NCBI GenBank assembly: GCA_022605955.1
Contig: JAKCOZ010000014.1
Location: 17,552,001-17,616,000 of the forward strand
Source: Rallus limicola
Lineage: Eukaryota > Chordata > Aves > Gruiformes > Rallidae
Direction: 5' to 3'
DNA length: 64,000 nucleotides
A program made the position numbers and the translations under genes. Below are positions 1 through 10,981 of the stretch, piece by piece; the first letter of the stretch is position 1, and every line of letters starts with the position of its first letter. The notes under the pieces are model-generated. The model was not told where the DNA came from. It saw only the letters and a program-made list of their open reading frames with translations, and ran no database searches.

Positions 1-3000
1 ATAAATCCTACAGAGTCCTCTACTTGTATTCTCAAAAATCACTAGCCTAGAGAAACGTTGTGGTCTGTAATCTGTTCCACCAAGAGCACAATAGGAGCCA
101 CTTGACACAGAGCCATACATATTTAAATCTAATGCCTTTTAGAAGGAGATGGATAAACATCTTGGAGTAACACACCCCCTTCTGTAAATTTACAGGTTGC
201 ACCAGCTGGCAGATTAAAAATAAGAAAACAAGAATCTGGAAGAGTTACTATTACCAGGAAGATCTGAACGAATGGACTGTAAGGATATAGGTATGTTTGA
301 AGGCATCTGCTCTTCCCCTTACAAGGTAAGACACATGAGGATTTTTCTGCTGTTTCGTTTCTCTTCAGTGCAGGTCAGGTCTCTTGTGGCACTGCCCAAG
401 ATTACAATGGAGGTGTTCTCCAAAGCTCCTTCAAGTCTAGTGCCTCACTGCTAACAACTGTGGCCTACAACTCATGTATGACTGACCCGGAAAGGCTTTG
501 GCTTTTGAAAGTCAATAACAAATGCAGATCTTTACGGCCTGTGAAATTTGAAGTTTTATTATGTAAAGTATCTTTTCAGACAGCTCTGCAGGGTGTCTGT
601 TTTCAGCATGTGCTAATAGGAGACCTTCATGCTCACCTAAAGCATCTTTTTTTTATCTTGTTAATTGCTGTAGACTGATGTAGACTTGAAACTTGTACTT
701 CTTAGTGTAGGATCTTAATCAGGAGAAAAACGTCTCTCATCTGGATGCCAGAAAATGGCTCTATGCAAGTTATGCCACTTTCTTTGCACAGTTTTAATGT
801 ATTTTCAGGATTGTTATATGGTTTGCTTACAAAAACCGCTGAGTTTTCCTTTTTTCCCTTGTCAATAAAGTTAATTGCATATTGTTCTAAGCTAAGGGTG
901 GTGGAGAGCTTGATACATTCTCTTGGCATCTTCTGCCTGATGCCTGGGTATACTGTCATTCAAAATGCTTCCTTTACTGAGTTGTTTTCAGGGGAAGGTA
1001 GAAAACACAGATTTTTCTAAACTTTTTTGGAACTGGTAGATATAAACTAATTTTACTTTAAAATTTCTTGCTTCCAAGATGTAGTTCTACACGCCTGGGG
1101 AATGGCTATGTGGGACTTCCTTGTATTTTAACAAGTCTGATCAACACAACACTGCTACAGAGCAAATGCAAAACCACTGGCTCTGTGTTTCTCAGGATCC
1201 CAAATCAGGCAGCTGTGCAGCTGCAGAAAGGGATGGTTGCAACTGGTATTAGCTGTTATCCTCTTAAATCCAGAGAGGACTTTCAGCTGAAGTCAGCATG
1301 ATGCTTCATTTCTCCATTTTCACCAGGTAGTGTTAAATGCTGAGGGAACCATCCATGTTGGGGCAATGCACTGTCATTGCTTCTATTCTGTATGGAAGCA
1401 CTAGCCAGCAGTGTTATGTGTCTGCCATTTTCACAAATGTGAGATACTCTTCCCCTTTTGTGAAAGAACTAAACTGATGACGTGCTCTTCCTAAAGTATG
1501 GAATGTAACAGCAGACTGGCACCGCATCCTAGATGTGGAAATAACAGGGTGAAATGTGTGAGGTATTTAGAGAATGGAAAGACAAGCAATAGCAAATACA
1601 ACTTAGAAGGAAAAATATGTTCAAACTCTGGAGTACTTGGGGCTTTCCAGTAATTTTCCATAATTGTTGTTACTCAGGAATGTGCATGGACCATAAAAAC
1701 CTGTAAGATCTGGTCTAGATAGCAAACACTTTGCTCAAGAGTTTTATTTCCCAGGCCAGTTGCTTGTCTGGCCCCTGGTGTCCACACATAAGTGCTCCAG
1801 TGGAATCTGTATTGCCACCAGTTACTGCCAATTTCCACAAGTACAAATGCTGGCCTGCCCTGTGTTTTCTTGTTTCAACATCTTTACACTTGCATATTAC
1901 AAAATCCTTGGTTTTAGTATCCTTATGTAATGGGGGTGAGAGAGGCGGCAGCTTTGGTTTCTTATATGCAAAAAGAGAACAAAGCTTTGTGTTGTCACCT
2001 TGCCTGCTTTAATCATGTCCTTCTTGGAATTGGAACTTTTGAGTTTGTGCTTTGTGGCACGGGAGGGAGCTCAGCCTTGGACAGGGCCTCTGGCTGTTGC
2101 GTGGTGAGTAATCCTTCCAAATAAGATTTGCATTCTTGCAGCAGCCATTCTGGGGCTAGAGAATGAATACGTGGAGGCAAATTCTGCTTACACAGACATA
2201 GCTCAAGTCCAGCCATTCAGAACATAAGTCAATGACAGAGTCACACACAAATTGAGTCTTTTCTGAAAAGATCTGGTACTGGTGACTAAGAAAAACATAC
2301 AGGGTCAGAGCGTTTGCAGTGTCTTAGTTAACTGGATTTATAGGCACTTATTCACAGCAAAAATGTTGTTAGAGCCCTAGAGGTGCTTTGTTAGTTGTCA
2401 TTTGCTGAAGGCTGTCATCCCTGCAGAGTTGTCACATGGAAATTTGAGCTTGCAACCCAGCTACTTCTGTGTATGGTCTCAGTCTTTGCTTAAGACTTCA
2501 TTGCTCTATAAGTGCTATCTACTTACTGCTTTAAAGCACCTGACTTGGTGTGCTATAGTGACTCTTCTGTTTGGGATGACAGCCGGTGGCTGTAGGGTAG
2601 AATAAATAACTAGAGGTAATAGTGACTTCAATCAAAGCCAGATCTTGAATTCCTGAACTTTTGCATTTCTGCTTGTCATCATTATTCTTGATAGCCTTCT
2701 AGGTGTGTTTGTTTTTTGGGTTGGTTGGGTTTTTTGGCTGAGAAATGGTGGAAACACGAAACAAAGCTTAGGCAGCAAACAGACTACCTTCTAGTTTATA
2801 CCCAACCTGGGTATTCTGATATTAAAAGAAGATACGTGAGTTTCAGTTATTTTTTTTAGTGATCAAAGTTTTAAGTGAAAGCCTGAAGAAGCAGCACCTG
2901 AAAACTTAGATATTAGAATTTATGTATTAGAAAAATTGAGTACAGATTTCTTTCAATGCATTGAAATGCTTTGTAACTTTTTTTTCCTCTGCAGAAGAGA

Positions 3001-4880
3001 TGTATTTGTTCTCTATATTGAAGCACTGGTAATTCATAATTGAACATTTCCAATCTTCAGGATAGCTGAATTAAAGCCAGTTAATTTTGCTAGGAGGTCA
3101 TAGTGAAAGATTTCCTTACAGTTAAATTATTTTGCTTATGACTTAGTCCTGTATTTCTCCTTTCTGGTACACTAAATTTGATGCTCCTATTACTAGCTTT
3201 TACTAGCAGTGCTGAGGGTCCCCAGGCATAGATGAGGCCTCAATATTGCTGGGTACCACACCAGGTCAAGCATAAATTGCAAATACAACTTTCTGCAAAG
3301 AGTCATACTTTGCAATTTATGACTGACGAGGCAAGAAAGATTAGATGGGAACACACCTAGAAGCATGGAGGACAATAAGACATTGCCCATTGGCATGGTA
3401 CAGCAGTGGCTTCAAGAACCTGTAGTCAGCCATTTACCTGTGCAACTCTATAGCCTTGAGGTGACTGTGCTTCAAGGTGGTGGTGAATCAAAGCCTTTCA
3501 TCCCTGCAAGTAGGGAGGAATCCAAAGAATTGCCCACGATGTCACTGTAGGACTCCCTGCATGCCATTTCGATTTGAATTAGGCCGGTTTAATTTAAATC
3601 AGTTTGGAAATGGGAGCAACTTCTTGGCAGTTGGGGAAAGACTTTGCCTCTTGGAAGTGAGGCTGATGTGCAGCTCACTGTCCTGAGGTATAGTTTGTCC
3701 TGACACTTGCTGGCACGGTAAGCTTGTACCAACTTCAGTGACGTTTGCCCCGTGTGGCATAATTCAAAACACTTTCTCATTATACTTCCCCTTGAACTGG
3801 AAGCAGCCAAACTGTCTTTTCTCATTTCAGCCCTTTTGATCCCTGGTCCCCAGTGGTAAGTTCTGCTTTGCAGTGCTTCCTAGTGCTGCCTCAAGAAAAA
3901 AGATGAGAGCAGATAGCAATCCAAGGGTTTTTTCCCCTGTTGCTACTCAAGAACGTGCTAGAAGTCATTGATCCTTCATGAGCTAAATCCTGAAGGAGTT
4001 AGCTTCAGAAGTTAGCCCTCCCAAAGCAGACAGTAAGATAGAGAAGTGACAACAGAGCCAATAAGGTGTGTTTGTGCTTGTATCTATTTATTGCTATTAA
4101 CATTGGGCACTAGTCATAGAATATTGTATTTAAAACACATCAAAAGAGAAATGGTACAGACTGAGGCCAGTCTTCACAATCAAAAGGAATGCATTTTTCT
4201 AGTTTTCATGTCCGTTACCAAGTGGGAATTCTTACAATTCTGGTTTTAATTTGTTTCTGCAAGGTGGTTTTTCAGTAACAAATACCTAAAAACTTGTTGC
4301 TACTTAATCGCCTATTCAAGTAGCATGTGAAATGCTGCAACGATTTCCTGGTGACTCAATGTAAAATACAGTTGTTTTGATAATGTTTCATTCATGCTGA
4401 TGTTATTGAATTTGCATCATTTGCTCTACTTGATGATCTGGCCCTGAGAAGTTTGATTACTAGTCCTGATAGTAAACAATAAATTTTCTTTTGGGTTGGT
4501 AGGGAGGTGACTTGAGACAGTCTGGATGAAAAAAAGTTTTATGGGTGCAGTTAAATGCAGTCAAGTGTGGTGGGGAGGAAGTTTGCACATGTGGCTTCTT
4601 GTTTGACAGCTGGTATAAAACTAACTGATGTACTATGTTTAAAAAAAAAATCACTGGCAAATGTGATACAGAAGTGAAGCTGCAATGAGACTGAACTGAG
4701 ACAGTCTTTAAGTACTGGCAAAAAGAAAGTGGGTACTCGGTTATGCAGGATGAGTAGTGCTTCCTCTGGTTTCTTGCCAAACATGGAAACAAAATCTGGG
4801 ACACTTTGAGGTGTCTATTTAGGCTCAGGTTCCTTGTATCCCATAATGAATCATGGCTTTGAAGACAACTTTGTATCAGC
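1..4880. other. Unique non-coding stretch, no gene seen
   Basis: About 4.9 kb without a recognisable gene or RNA. Open frames are under 100 codons, lie on both strands and resemble nothing I know. The stretch contains short T runs and one G/T-rich tract near 2.7 kb. It reads as intronic or intergenic bird DNA. Confidence 0.6.
2701..2739. repeat. G/T-rich low-complexity tract
   Basis: Almost pure G and T, with TTTTTTGGG and TTGGTTGGG blocks. There is no regular period, so it is low-complexity sequence and not a true microsatellite. Confidence 0.6.
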
Positions 4881-5015
4881 TCTGTGAGGTGAGGAAATGC
4901 CCTTATCCCATCCCCCTTACAGATGGCTGCTGAGATTAGCTCAGGATCATGCAAAGCAGAGAATTAAATTCCACTTCTAAACCCAAGCACCAGACCTGGC
5001 TATTCACGCCATACC
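4881..5015 (-). mobile_element. MIR-like SINE fragment, reverse orientation
   Basis: The order of blocks follows the reverse complement of the MIR core: 'ccccttacagatgg', then 'ctcaggatcatgcaaagcag', then an 'attccacttctaaaccca' block and 'agacctgg'. MIRs are ancient tRNA-derived SINEs and are non-autonomous. Divergence is high, as expected for their age. A 164-codon minus-strand open frame over this area (4460-4954) looks fortuitous. Recognition is from memory of the consensus; an L2 or other old SINE is possible. Confidence 0.5.
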
Positions 5016-6036
5016 CTCAGACCCCTGGTTGATCTTTCTGTGCAATGGGAAGGCCAGGACATCCCTATCCTCAGTTAGGTTATGGATCAGTCTGCTGTTG
5101 AATTTCAGCTGAGTGTTTCTAGGTCAGATTTAAAGTGTGCATAAAGCTTCATTTCAACTCTGCTATCCAGAAAGAGAACTGAAAATAGTAAATGGAGTAA
5201 AACTATATAAAAATTAATGAGATGACTTAGTTTTGGACTTCAGCTTCTTACAAGAAAGAGGCCAAACCGAACTTTTAAACTTTACTCTGTCTTTGAAAGT
5301 GAGGTTGCAGCTGATACCTCTTTATCACAAGGTGATGCAGTATCTGTAAATAATGATCCTCACAAATGGAAATTAAGTCAGTCTGGAAAATGTTACAAAT
5401 GTATACAGTGTGACTTGTGTATTTATTTCTGTATCTGTGCTGTTAATTACATGTTAGATAACTAAAAGTGCATTTGAAAAACTCAGTCCTATAACTTTTT
5501 TGTTCTCATCTTTTTTTATTCTTCCTTACAGGCATGTACTAATTGCTTATATTTAGGTTTAGACTGCTTAAAGGAAAAAAAGACTTTGTAATAGAGAATG
5601 CAAAATAGAATTCTCTTTCAAAAAGAGAATTTAGCATGTGAACAGCAATGTAAGTCGAAGGAATCATAGAATGCTCATGAGTAGTAAGGCAGAAGTGCAT
5701 CATGGGAAGTTTCACAAGTAAAAGCCAGCATCCGTATTTGCACCTAGTTGAAGTTGTTCATACTTGCAGAGAGCTAGCTGAGTGCTGAATCAAAATCCTT
5801 AAAAAAAGGGGAAGGCTTTTGACTTAGAAATGTTCTGCAAGTGCATGTTTTTCATGCATTTCAGTGTGGAATCCAAATTGAGATTGTTGTTGTCTTTCAA
5901 AATGTGAATTAAAAGGCATGTATAAGTGATAAACTATGTCAGAAGAAGGCATGGTGATTTCTTTTGCCAGAAAGTGGGACAAAGATGGTTTGAGCGTGGC
6001 CTTACCTACAAGATCTGATAGGGAGGGCTTTTTGCG

Positions 6037-6090
6037 TGGCTTTAGCCAAATTACTTAAATCTTTCTGTTGGTTAAATGGAGTCATAACAC
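6037..6090 (+). mobile_element. Possible MIR fragment, forward orientation
   Basis: The text 'gccaaattacttaaatcttt' followed by 'ggttaaatggagtcataac' has the same order as the MIR core, where an AAGTTACTTAACCTCT block precedes a GTAAAATGG block and an ATAATA run. Only about 50 bases match and many positions differ. Confidence 0.3.
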
Positions 6091-6599
6091 TAGCTCTGTT
6101 TGACTTCAGGAACAAAATGAGGGGAAAGATACATGTGCAGTTGCTCAAGATCACAATTGCTAAAAAAATGGAGTAACATTTTGGTCTAGCTTGAACAATG
6201 TAATCAGCAGGCAGCTTTGCTTAGGCACCCTAGTGAACTTCCAAATACATATTTAATATCCTAAATCCTCTGCTACGGTTGTCTTTTGATTACATCAGTG
6301 TCATAATTCTTGCTTTCTTTTATAGCTATTGAAAGAAGAGATTGGTCCTTTTATTTTTGGGGAAAGTTATATTCTCTATCCTAGTCCTTTCTCTGAATGC
6401 TCTGAAGAGTTGTACTTTTTGCTCATTTAGTTGCATCCACTGATGGTTTTCCTTGCTCAGCTTAATCAAATTTTGGAGCTAGGGTATATTGTATGTAAAC
6501 TTCAGGTGGTTCAGCCCTCTGCCTTTTATGCTTTTTAAAAAATTTCTTTTCCACACCATTCTTCAGAAGAGAATTTAAAAGACAAGAACGACTTCAGAG

Positions 6600-7580
6600 A
6601 GTCACCTTGTACTCTTATTCTTTCTCGTTAGGCCAATTAGCTGCTCTTGTGTTATTTTATGGTAGAGGTAACTGTTACCCAAAAATGATGCAGGTAAAAT
6701 CTTATTATTGGACTTTTTCTTTAAGTTGAAGGATGTTTTACCTGCCATGGTAGCTTTATTAATTTGCAATTGTTCTTTTCTCTCTTCAGATGTAACTTCC
6801 ATGTCTTTGAGTGGAATCTCTTTTAACATGCCCTTGTCTAATGTATACATCTTTTACTTTATTTCCCTGATTCTGCCACACAACCTAATAGCCTTCAGAA
6901 TGGAAGTTGTTAGGTACCAATTGGCAGGAACCACCACACTACTCTTACTTTGGACTTCTCTTTGGCAATTTAATAGTACAGTATTCTTCAGTTTTCTGTT
7001 TCTCAGCAGTAGCTTACGTCTATCTTCATTTTTCAAATGCCATATGTTTATGTCTTGCCTTAATTTTCCTCTTTTGGAGAATTTGACAATTTCCACCGTT
7101 CCCCTTAGGCTATTGAAATTCTTCCTTCATCTTATCATGCCTTTCCAGGTCAACTTCAGCCATCTGCTTATGGATGATCAATCTGGTTTTATCCAGCTTT
7201 ACACTAAGTGGGATCTTCTTTGTGTTTCTCTCCTGGGACTGTGCTGTCCCTTGAACTTTTGCTCTGTAGAAAAGTAGAAATATTCTGCTTCTTGCTCACA
7301 AAAAAACCCAAAAACTAAATACTTTTCTGTTAGTAGTTAGCATTTTATTGTCTTATGTAATTTCAGATCAAATGGATTTACATGATCCCTCTTAATCTAG
7401 AAGGAAATTATGCTAACATTTTTGTTCTCTTGTGCTAAACTTATTAGACAGGTTCATGTAACATCCTGCTTGTCTCTTGCACGTTCGTGCATAACTCTTC
7501 AGTGATTTTTCTGCTGGGTATCTCAATATCTTAGTTTTGTTCCATCCAGCATGTTTTCTGTTTTTCTCATGATTGCAGTT
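6600..7580 (-). pseudogene. Doubtful decayed coding-like region
   Basis: The minus strand is A-rich and carries several adjacent lysine- and glutamate-rich open pieces in different frames: 7096-6854, 6850-6602, and an unstarted stretch around 7250-7120 reading SVKLDKTRLIIHKQMAEVD. Frameshifts and stops separate them, as in an old intronless retrocopy. I cannot match it to a protein family. A-rich DNA gives lysine-rich peptides by chance, so this may be nothing. No poly(A) tail is evident at the low-coordinate end. The 189-codon plus-strand frame at 6708-7277 is hydrophobic because it is antisense to this A-rich strand. Confidence 0.15.
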
Positions 7581-8864
7581 GTAGGACTTCCAGGCTTGGA
7601 GGAGTGGAGGAAATTTGAAACTTGTTGAAGAAATTTTGGCAAGAAGCTGTAACTTTCAATAGCTCATCCAGAAATAGGTTGAGAAATCCTAATGCCTCTC
7701 TGTAGTTGGCACCACTTACTTGAAAGTAACTTTAGGAATAAAAGACCAAAATAGAATTACCTGATGTATGTGCTGTACACGTGGCAGATCAGAGTAAAGT
7801 GGTCCTAATGATATTGCCCGTCTTTCTCTCCTGATGTAAGCAGCTCCTGGGAAAGAAGTGTCATGATTCTTTCCCCTGCACAAGTAGAAAAGGCATAGGA
7901 AAGTGATGCAATGAAACGTATTAGGGACACTTTCCTTAAACTTCCCTAGAGCGTTATCTCAAGTGTGAAGACTGTCTGCTCTGATCAGTAGAAGTGTCCA
8001 GTTATAGAGGAAGCCATTTTGTCTGTTTTCCTGCAGATCTCTCCTGAAAAACTGGAAAAAAAATTTCAAACCACTTCAGATATCAGAGGCACAGTCATAT
8101 CTAAGGTGTGCAACTGTTCCAGTGGAGCAAAGAGGAACAGGAAAAAATGTGTTTCAAAAAAATATAGTTTGCTGAAAGAAACTTGTATTCATATTAAAGA
8201 TCCCATTTCTTAAGGTTTTCTGCTTCTTTGTGTTGAAAGGAGTAACTGAATGGGGGTGATGAGAACTGCTCTGTTCTTCCATCATTTTTCCTGTGTAACA
8301 GGCAAGTAAATAAACAAATTTAAAAGGCTTTTATGATCTTAAAAAAAAAAGCCCCAAACTCAGATTGTTTCTCTGCAATTATGACAAGGGCTAAGCTTGA
8401 CTGACTTGAAAGCTACCATTAGGACCTATCAATATCAAATACAGCAAGACATCTTAAAATCTGACACTTGGTCTATAATAGTGTGTTTCCCAGAGGTGTG
8501 GTGTTGCTGGACAGAGATCTCTGGGAAGTGCTTTAAGAGTTGTTGATCAAAGTCAATCTATGTGAAACATACAACACAGTAGAGTATCAAAGGGGCAGGG
8601 GTGCTTATCTAAACTTAGAAATAAGTAACTGGTTACTTCCCGAAACATGTGCTTAGTTTTCAAGAACCATAGGATATAGTATACCTGCACAGGTCCCTAA
8701 AAATTAGGTTTGGATACATGACTGCCAGCAGTGACCATTTTTTTTAAAGGAGAAGGCAATTTTAGATGTCAGTGACTAACAGTATAACTCATCTAGTGCT
8801 CAATCTTATAGCACAGCCGTTGTGGCTAGGCAGGGCCTTGGGAGAGAGTTGGGGAAGGCATTGA

Positions 8865-8879
8865 GGGGGGGAGGGTGGG
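8865..8879 (+). other. G-quadruplex motif with one-base loops
   Basis: Seven Gs, then A, GGG, T, GGG. This satisfies G3-N1-G3-N1-G3-N1-G3 exactly. Sequences of this form are known to fold into stable parallel quadruplexes in vitro. It lies in unique sequence with no gene nearby in the window. Confidence 0.6.
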
Positions 8880-9275
8880 AAGGTAATTTTAACTCTGCAC
8901 AAGTAGCATAAAGTCTTTGTTTTAGCTAATATCTTGAAATCTGATATGGATAACTCTCCATGGGGGATATTCAAATACTCTACAAGAAGTTTTTATGTGA
9001 GGAGGGGATAACTTACTGAAGCATTGCAGGTATGATAGCTGTGAACATTTTTTTCATTATTTTTTCCAGTGCTTTTGTATCTCCAGTTTAACCTCACATT
9101 GTCCTAAATCACCTTCATCTTCCCTGTCTGATATAAAACACATTAGTGTGTTACAGGAAATACTCAGATCTATTGCAACAAAGGAGATAATTTGCTATTT
9201 TTCTTTGAACTACCAACAATAGTGCTCTGCAGCTGTGGCATGCTACCACAGAGTGACGCAGTGAACTAGTTTCAG

Positions 9276-9520
9276 GCTTTCAAAGTATTTAGTGTGCATT
9301 AATTAAACTTCACAAAACCCTTCTGAGGCAGTATCTGACTTAATGCTAGACAGTGCTCCTGTAATTAGCGGAGCTATTTATGACTAGAAGTATGGTATTA
9401 GGTAAAATCATGGAAGCTAGCCCCAGTACAAATCATATATCCTCCTCCCAAGGTCTTAGCACTATGACAGCAGGAATGCCAAAAATAGAAATCAGGAATC
9501 TTGGCTCCTGGGAGAGTAAT
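9276..9520 (-). mobile_element. MIR-like SINE remnant, reverse orientation
   Basis: At the left, 'ttaaacttcacaaaaccctt' followed by 'ctgaggcagtatct' follows the reverse complement of the MIR 3' region, where a TTTAATCCTCACAACAACCC block precedes TGAGGTAGGTA. At the right, an 'aaaatagaaatcaggaatc' and 'ttggctcctggg' block resembles the reversed MIR 5' part. The middle is poorly preserved. Either end alone would be weak; together, in the right order and spacing, they are suggestive. Confidence 0.4.
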
Positions 9521-10411
9521 TTTGTCATGGACAGCATCTCCCTTGGGACCTTCTTTTGTGTGTCTGCTTTAACCCACCATTTCTCTACCTTTGGGGCAGA
9601 GGAGGAGTTTGGCCCTAAATCAACATTTAAGTATAAGGTAATTGCAATTGTAAATGTCTTCCGTAGAAGGTTGGCATTGTCTTGCCTTTTAAGTTAGATA
9701 TACTAGGAATTGTACTGAACTGCTGCTCTCTGTGGAATTAGTTCTGCATGAAAATTGACAACATTCAGGTACCTTTTTAATAGAATGCCCCTACTGACAG
9801 GCAAGGCAAGGTAGTCATTAGCTTTGGTTGATTTTCAACAAATACAATGACCATCTTTTGTTTCCCTCTGATTGCTGTTTCATGACACTCTATTTTTTGT
9901 GTGTAGCTGTTAAAAGCCAAGTTTCTGATTCTCATTAGAGAGCCTGCACAGCTCCACTCGTGTTGTGTCAGGTCCAATACAGTTTCTTTGCTGCTGTGTT
10001 ATACATGCAGGAAAACTTGAGGAACGTGATTGCTAAAGGACTGTTCAAGATGCTTTTTTACCAGTTGACAGCTGGGTAGTCATGTAACTAAGTAAAGGTC
10101 AGAAGTAACCCACCACTTGGCATTCAGGTGCTGTGGACCCTTTCTAAATACAGTTGCTAGCTGTGGAGGTGCTGACTGTTCAGGTCCCGCTGGAGGAATG
10201 TGCAATGTGGTGAGAAAAGTAGCTAACAAAAGTTTAGTTTCTTATTTTGAGAGGGATTGCCTGATTCTTATTAACTATCCATCTGCTCACCGCTTTGCTG
10301 CAATATCTCCATAATTCAGAATTACTTACTGACCACAAATCCTTTTTGGTAACATAAGACTTACCTGACACTATACCCCTGTGTGGGTAGGGGCAAGAAC
10401 TGTAACAGAGA
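9521..10411. other. Unique stretch, no gene seen
   Basis: About 0.9 kb up to the ERVL LTR. I see no coding, RNA or repeat signature in it. Confidence 0.5.
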
Positions 10412-10981
10412 TGTTGTGGGTTTGCCCCAGCTGAGAGCCAAGCACCATGTACTGCTCACTTAAGAAGGGGATGTGTGGGGAGTTGGAGGGGGAACAGAAA
10501 TCCCTAAACCTTGCAGGTTGGGATAAGGATAGCTTACTGCGACAGCAGAAAGGGAGAGATATAACAATAATAGGGCTCTATAGCAAAATGTACAAAACTG
10601 GTGATACACAATGGAGTTTCTCAATGAACCATACAGCTCAGAGCTGTCCTGAAACTGGACCATCCCCAAAACATGCATGTCCTGCAGCTGTGCACTCCTC
10701 CCTACACCGGCCCCCCCTTTTATGCTGAGCATGATGTAGTGGGCATGGAATACCCTTTTTGGCCAGTTTGGGTCACCTGTCCTTGTTGTCCCTCCCAGCT
10801 TCCTGGGTGCCCACCACCTTCTCCTTAGCAGGGTAATATGAACAGCTAGCAAGTCCCTGACTGCTTGGCAACAACTAATACATCACTGTGTCACGAGCAC
10901 TATTCTCATCCTAACTCCCGAACACAGCATTACACTGTCTGCTAAAAGAAAATTAACTCTATCCTAGCTGAAATCAGGACA
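10412..10981 (-). mobile_element. Solo LTR of avian ERVL type
   Basis: The minus strand begins TGTCCTGATTTCAGCTAGGA, continues with a TAGAGTTAATTTTCTTTTAG block, and ends in CAACA (TG...CA boundaries). I recognise this as the common bird ERVL LTR. It includes the block equivalent to 'tttggccagtttgggtcacc' near 10760 and a TATA-like box. The length of about 570 bp suits that family. No internal retroviral sequence or primer-binding site follows on either side, so it is a solo LTR left by recombination between the two LTRs of a provirus. Exact flanking target duplications were not found, which suggests age or slightly wrong boundaries. Confidence 0.85.
10717..10724 (-). promoter_or_regulatory. 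TATA-like box of the ERVL LTR
   Basis: The minus strand reads CATAAAAG here. A decayed CRE-like site lies just upstream on the minus strand (plus 'atgatgtagt', 10731-10740). In this LTR family a cAMP-response-type site precedes the TATA box, which also supports the minus-strand orientation. Confidence 0.4.

Larger units (their letters stand above)
5016..9275. other. Unique stretch with faint repeat remnants
   Basis: No defensible gene. It contains a possible MIR piece near 6.05 kb, an A-rich minus-strand region at 6.6-7.6 kb with broken lysine-rich frames, and a compact G-rich motif at 8865-8879. The rest is unannotated unique sequence. Confidence 0.5.

Noticed and set aside
4460..4954. 164-codon frame, minus strand
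   Set aside because: It partly overlaps a MIR-like SINE and has no recognisable domain or supporting splice or promoter context.
5650..5680. 'aatcatagaatgctcatgag' as a CR1 tail
   Set aside because: Only one tail-like unit is present and no CR1 3' sequence adjoins it; probably chance.
6708..7277. 189-codon hydrophobic frame, plus strand
   Set aside because: The hydrophobic residues come from T-rich DNA. There are no clean membrane segments with loops, and no family is recognised.
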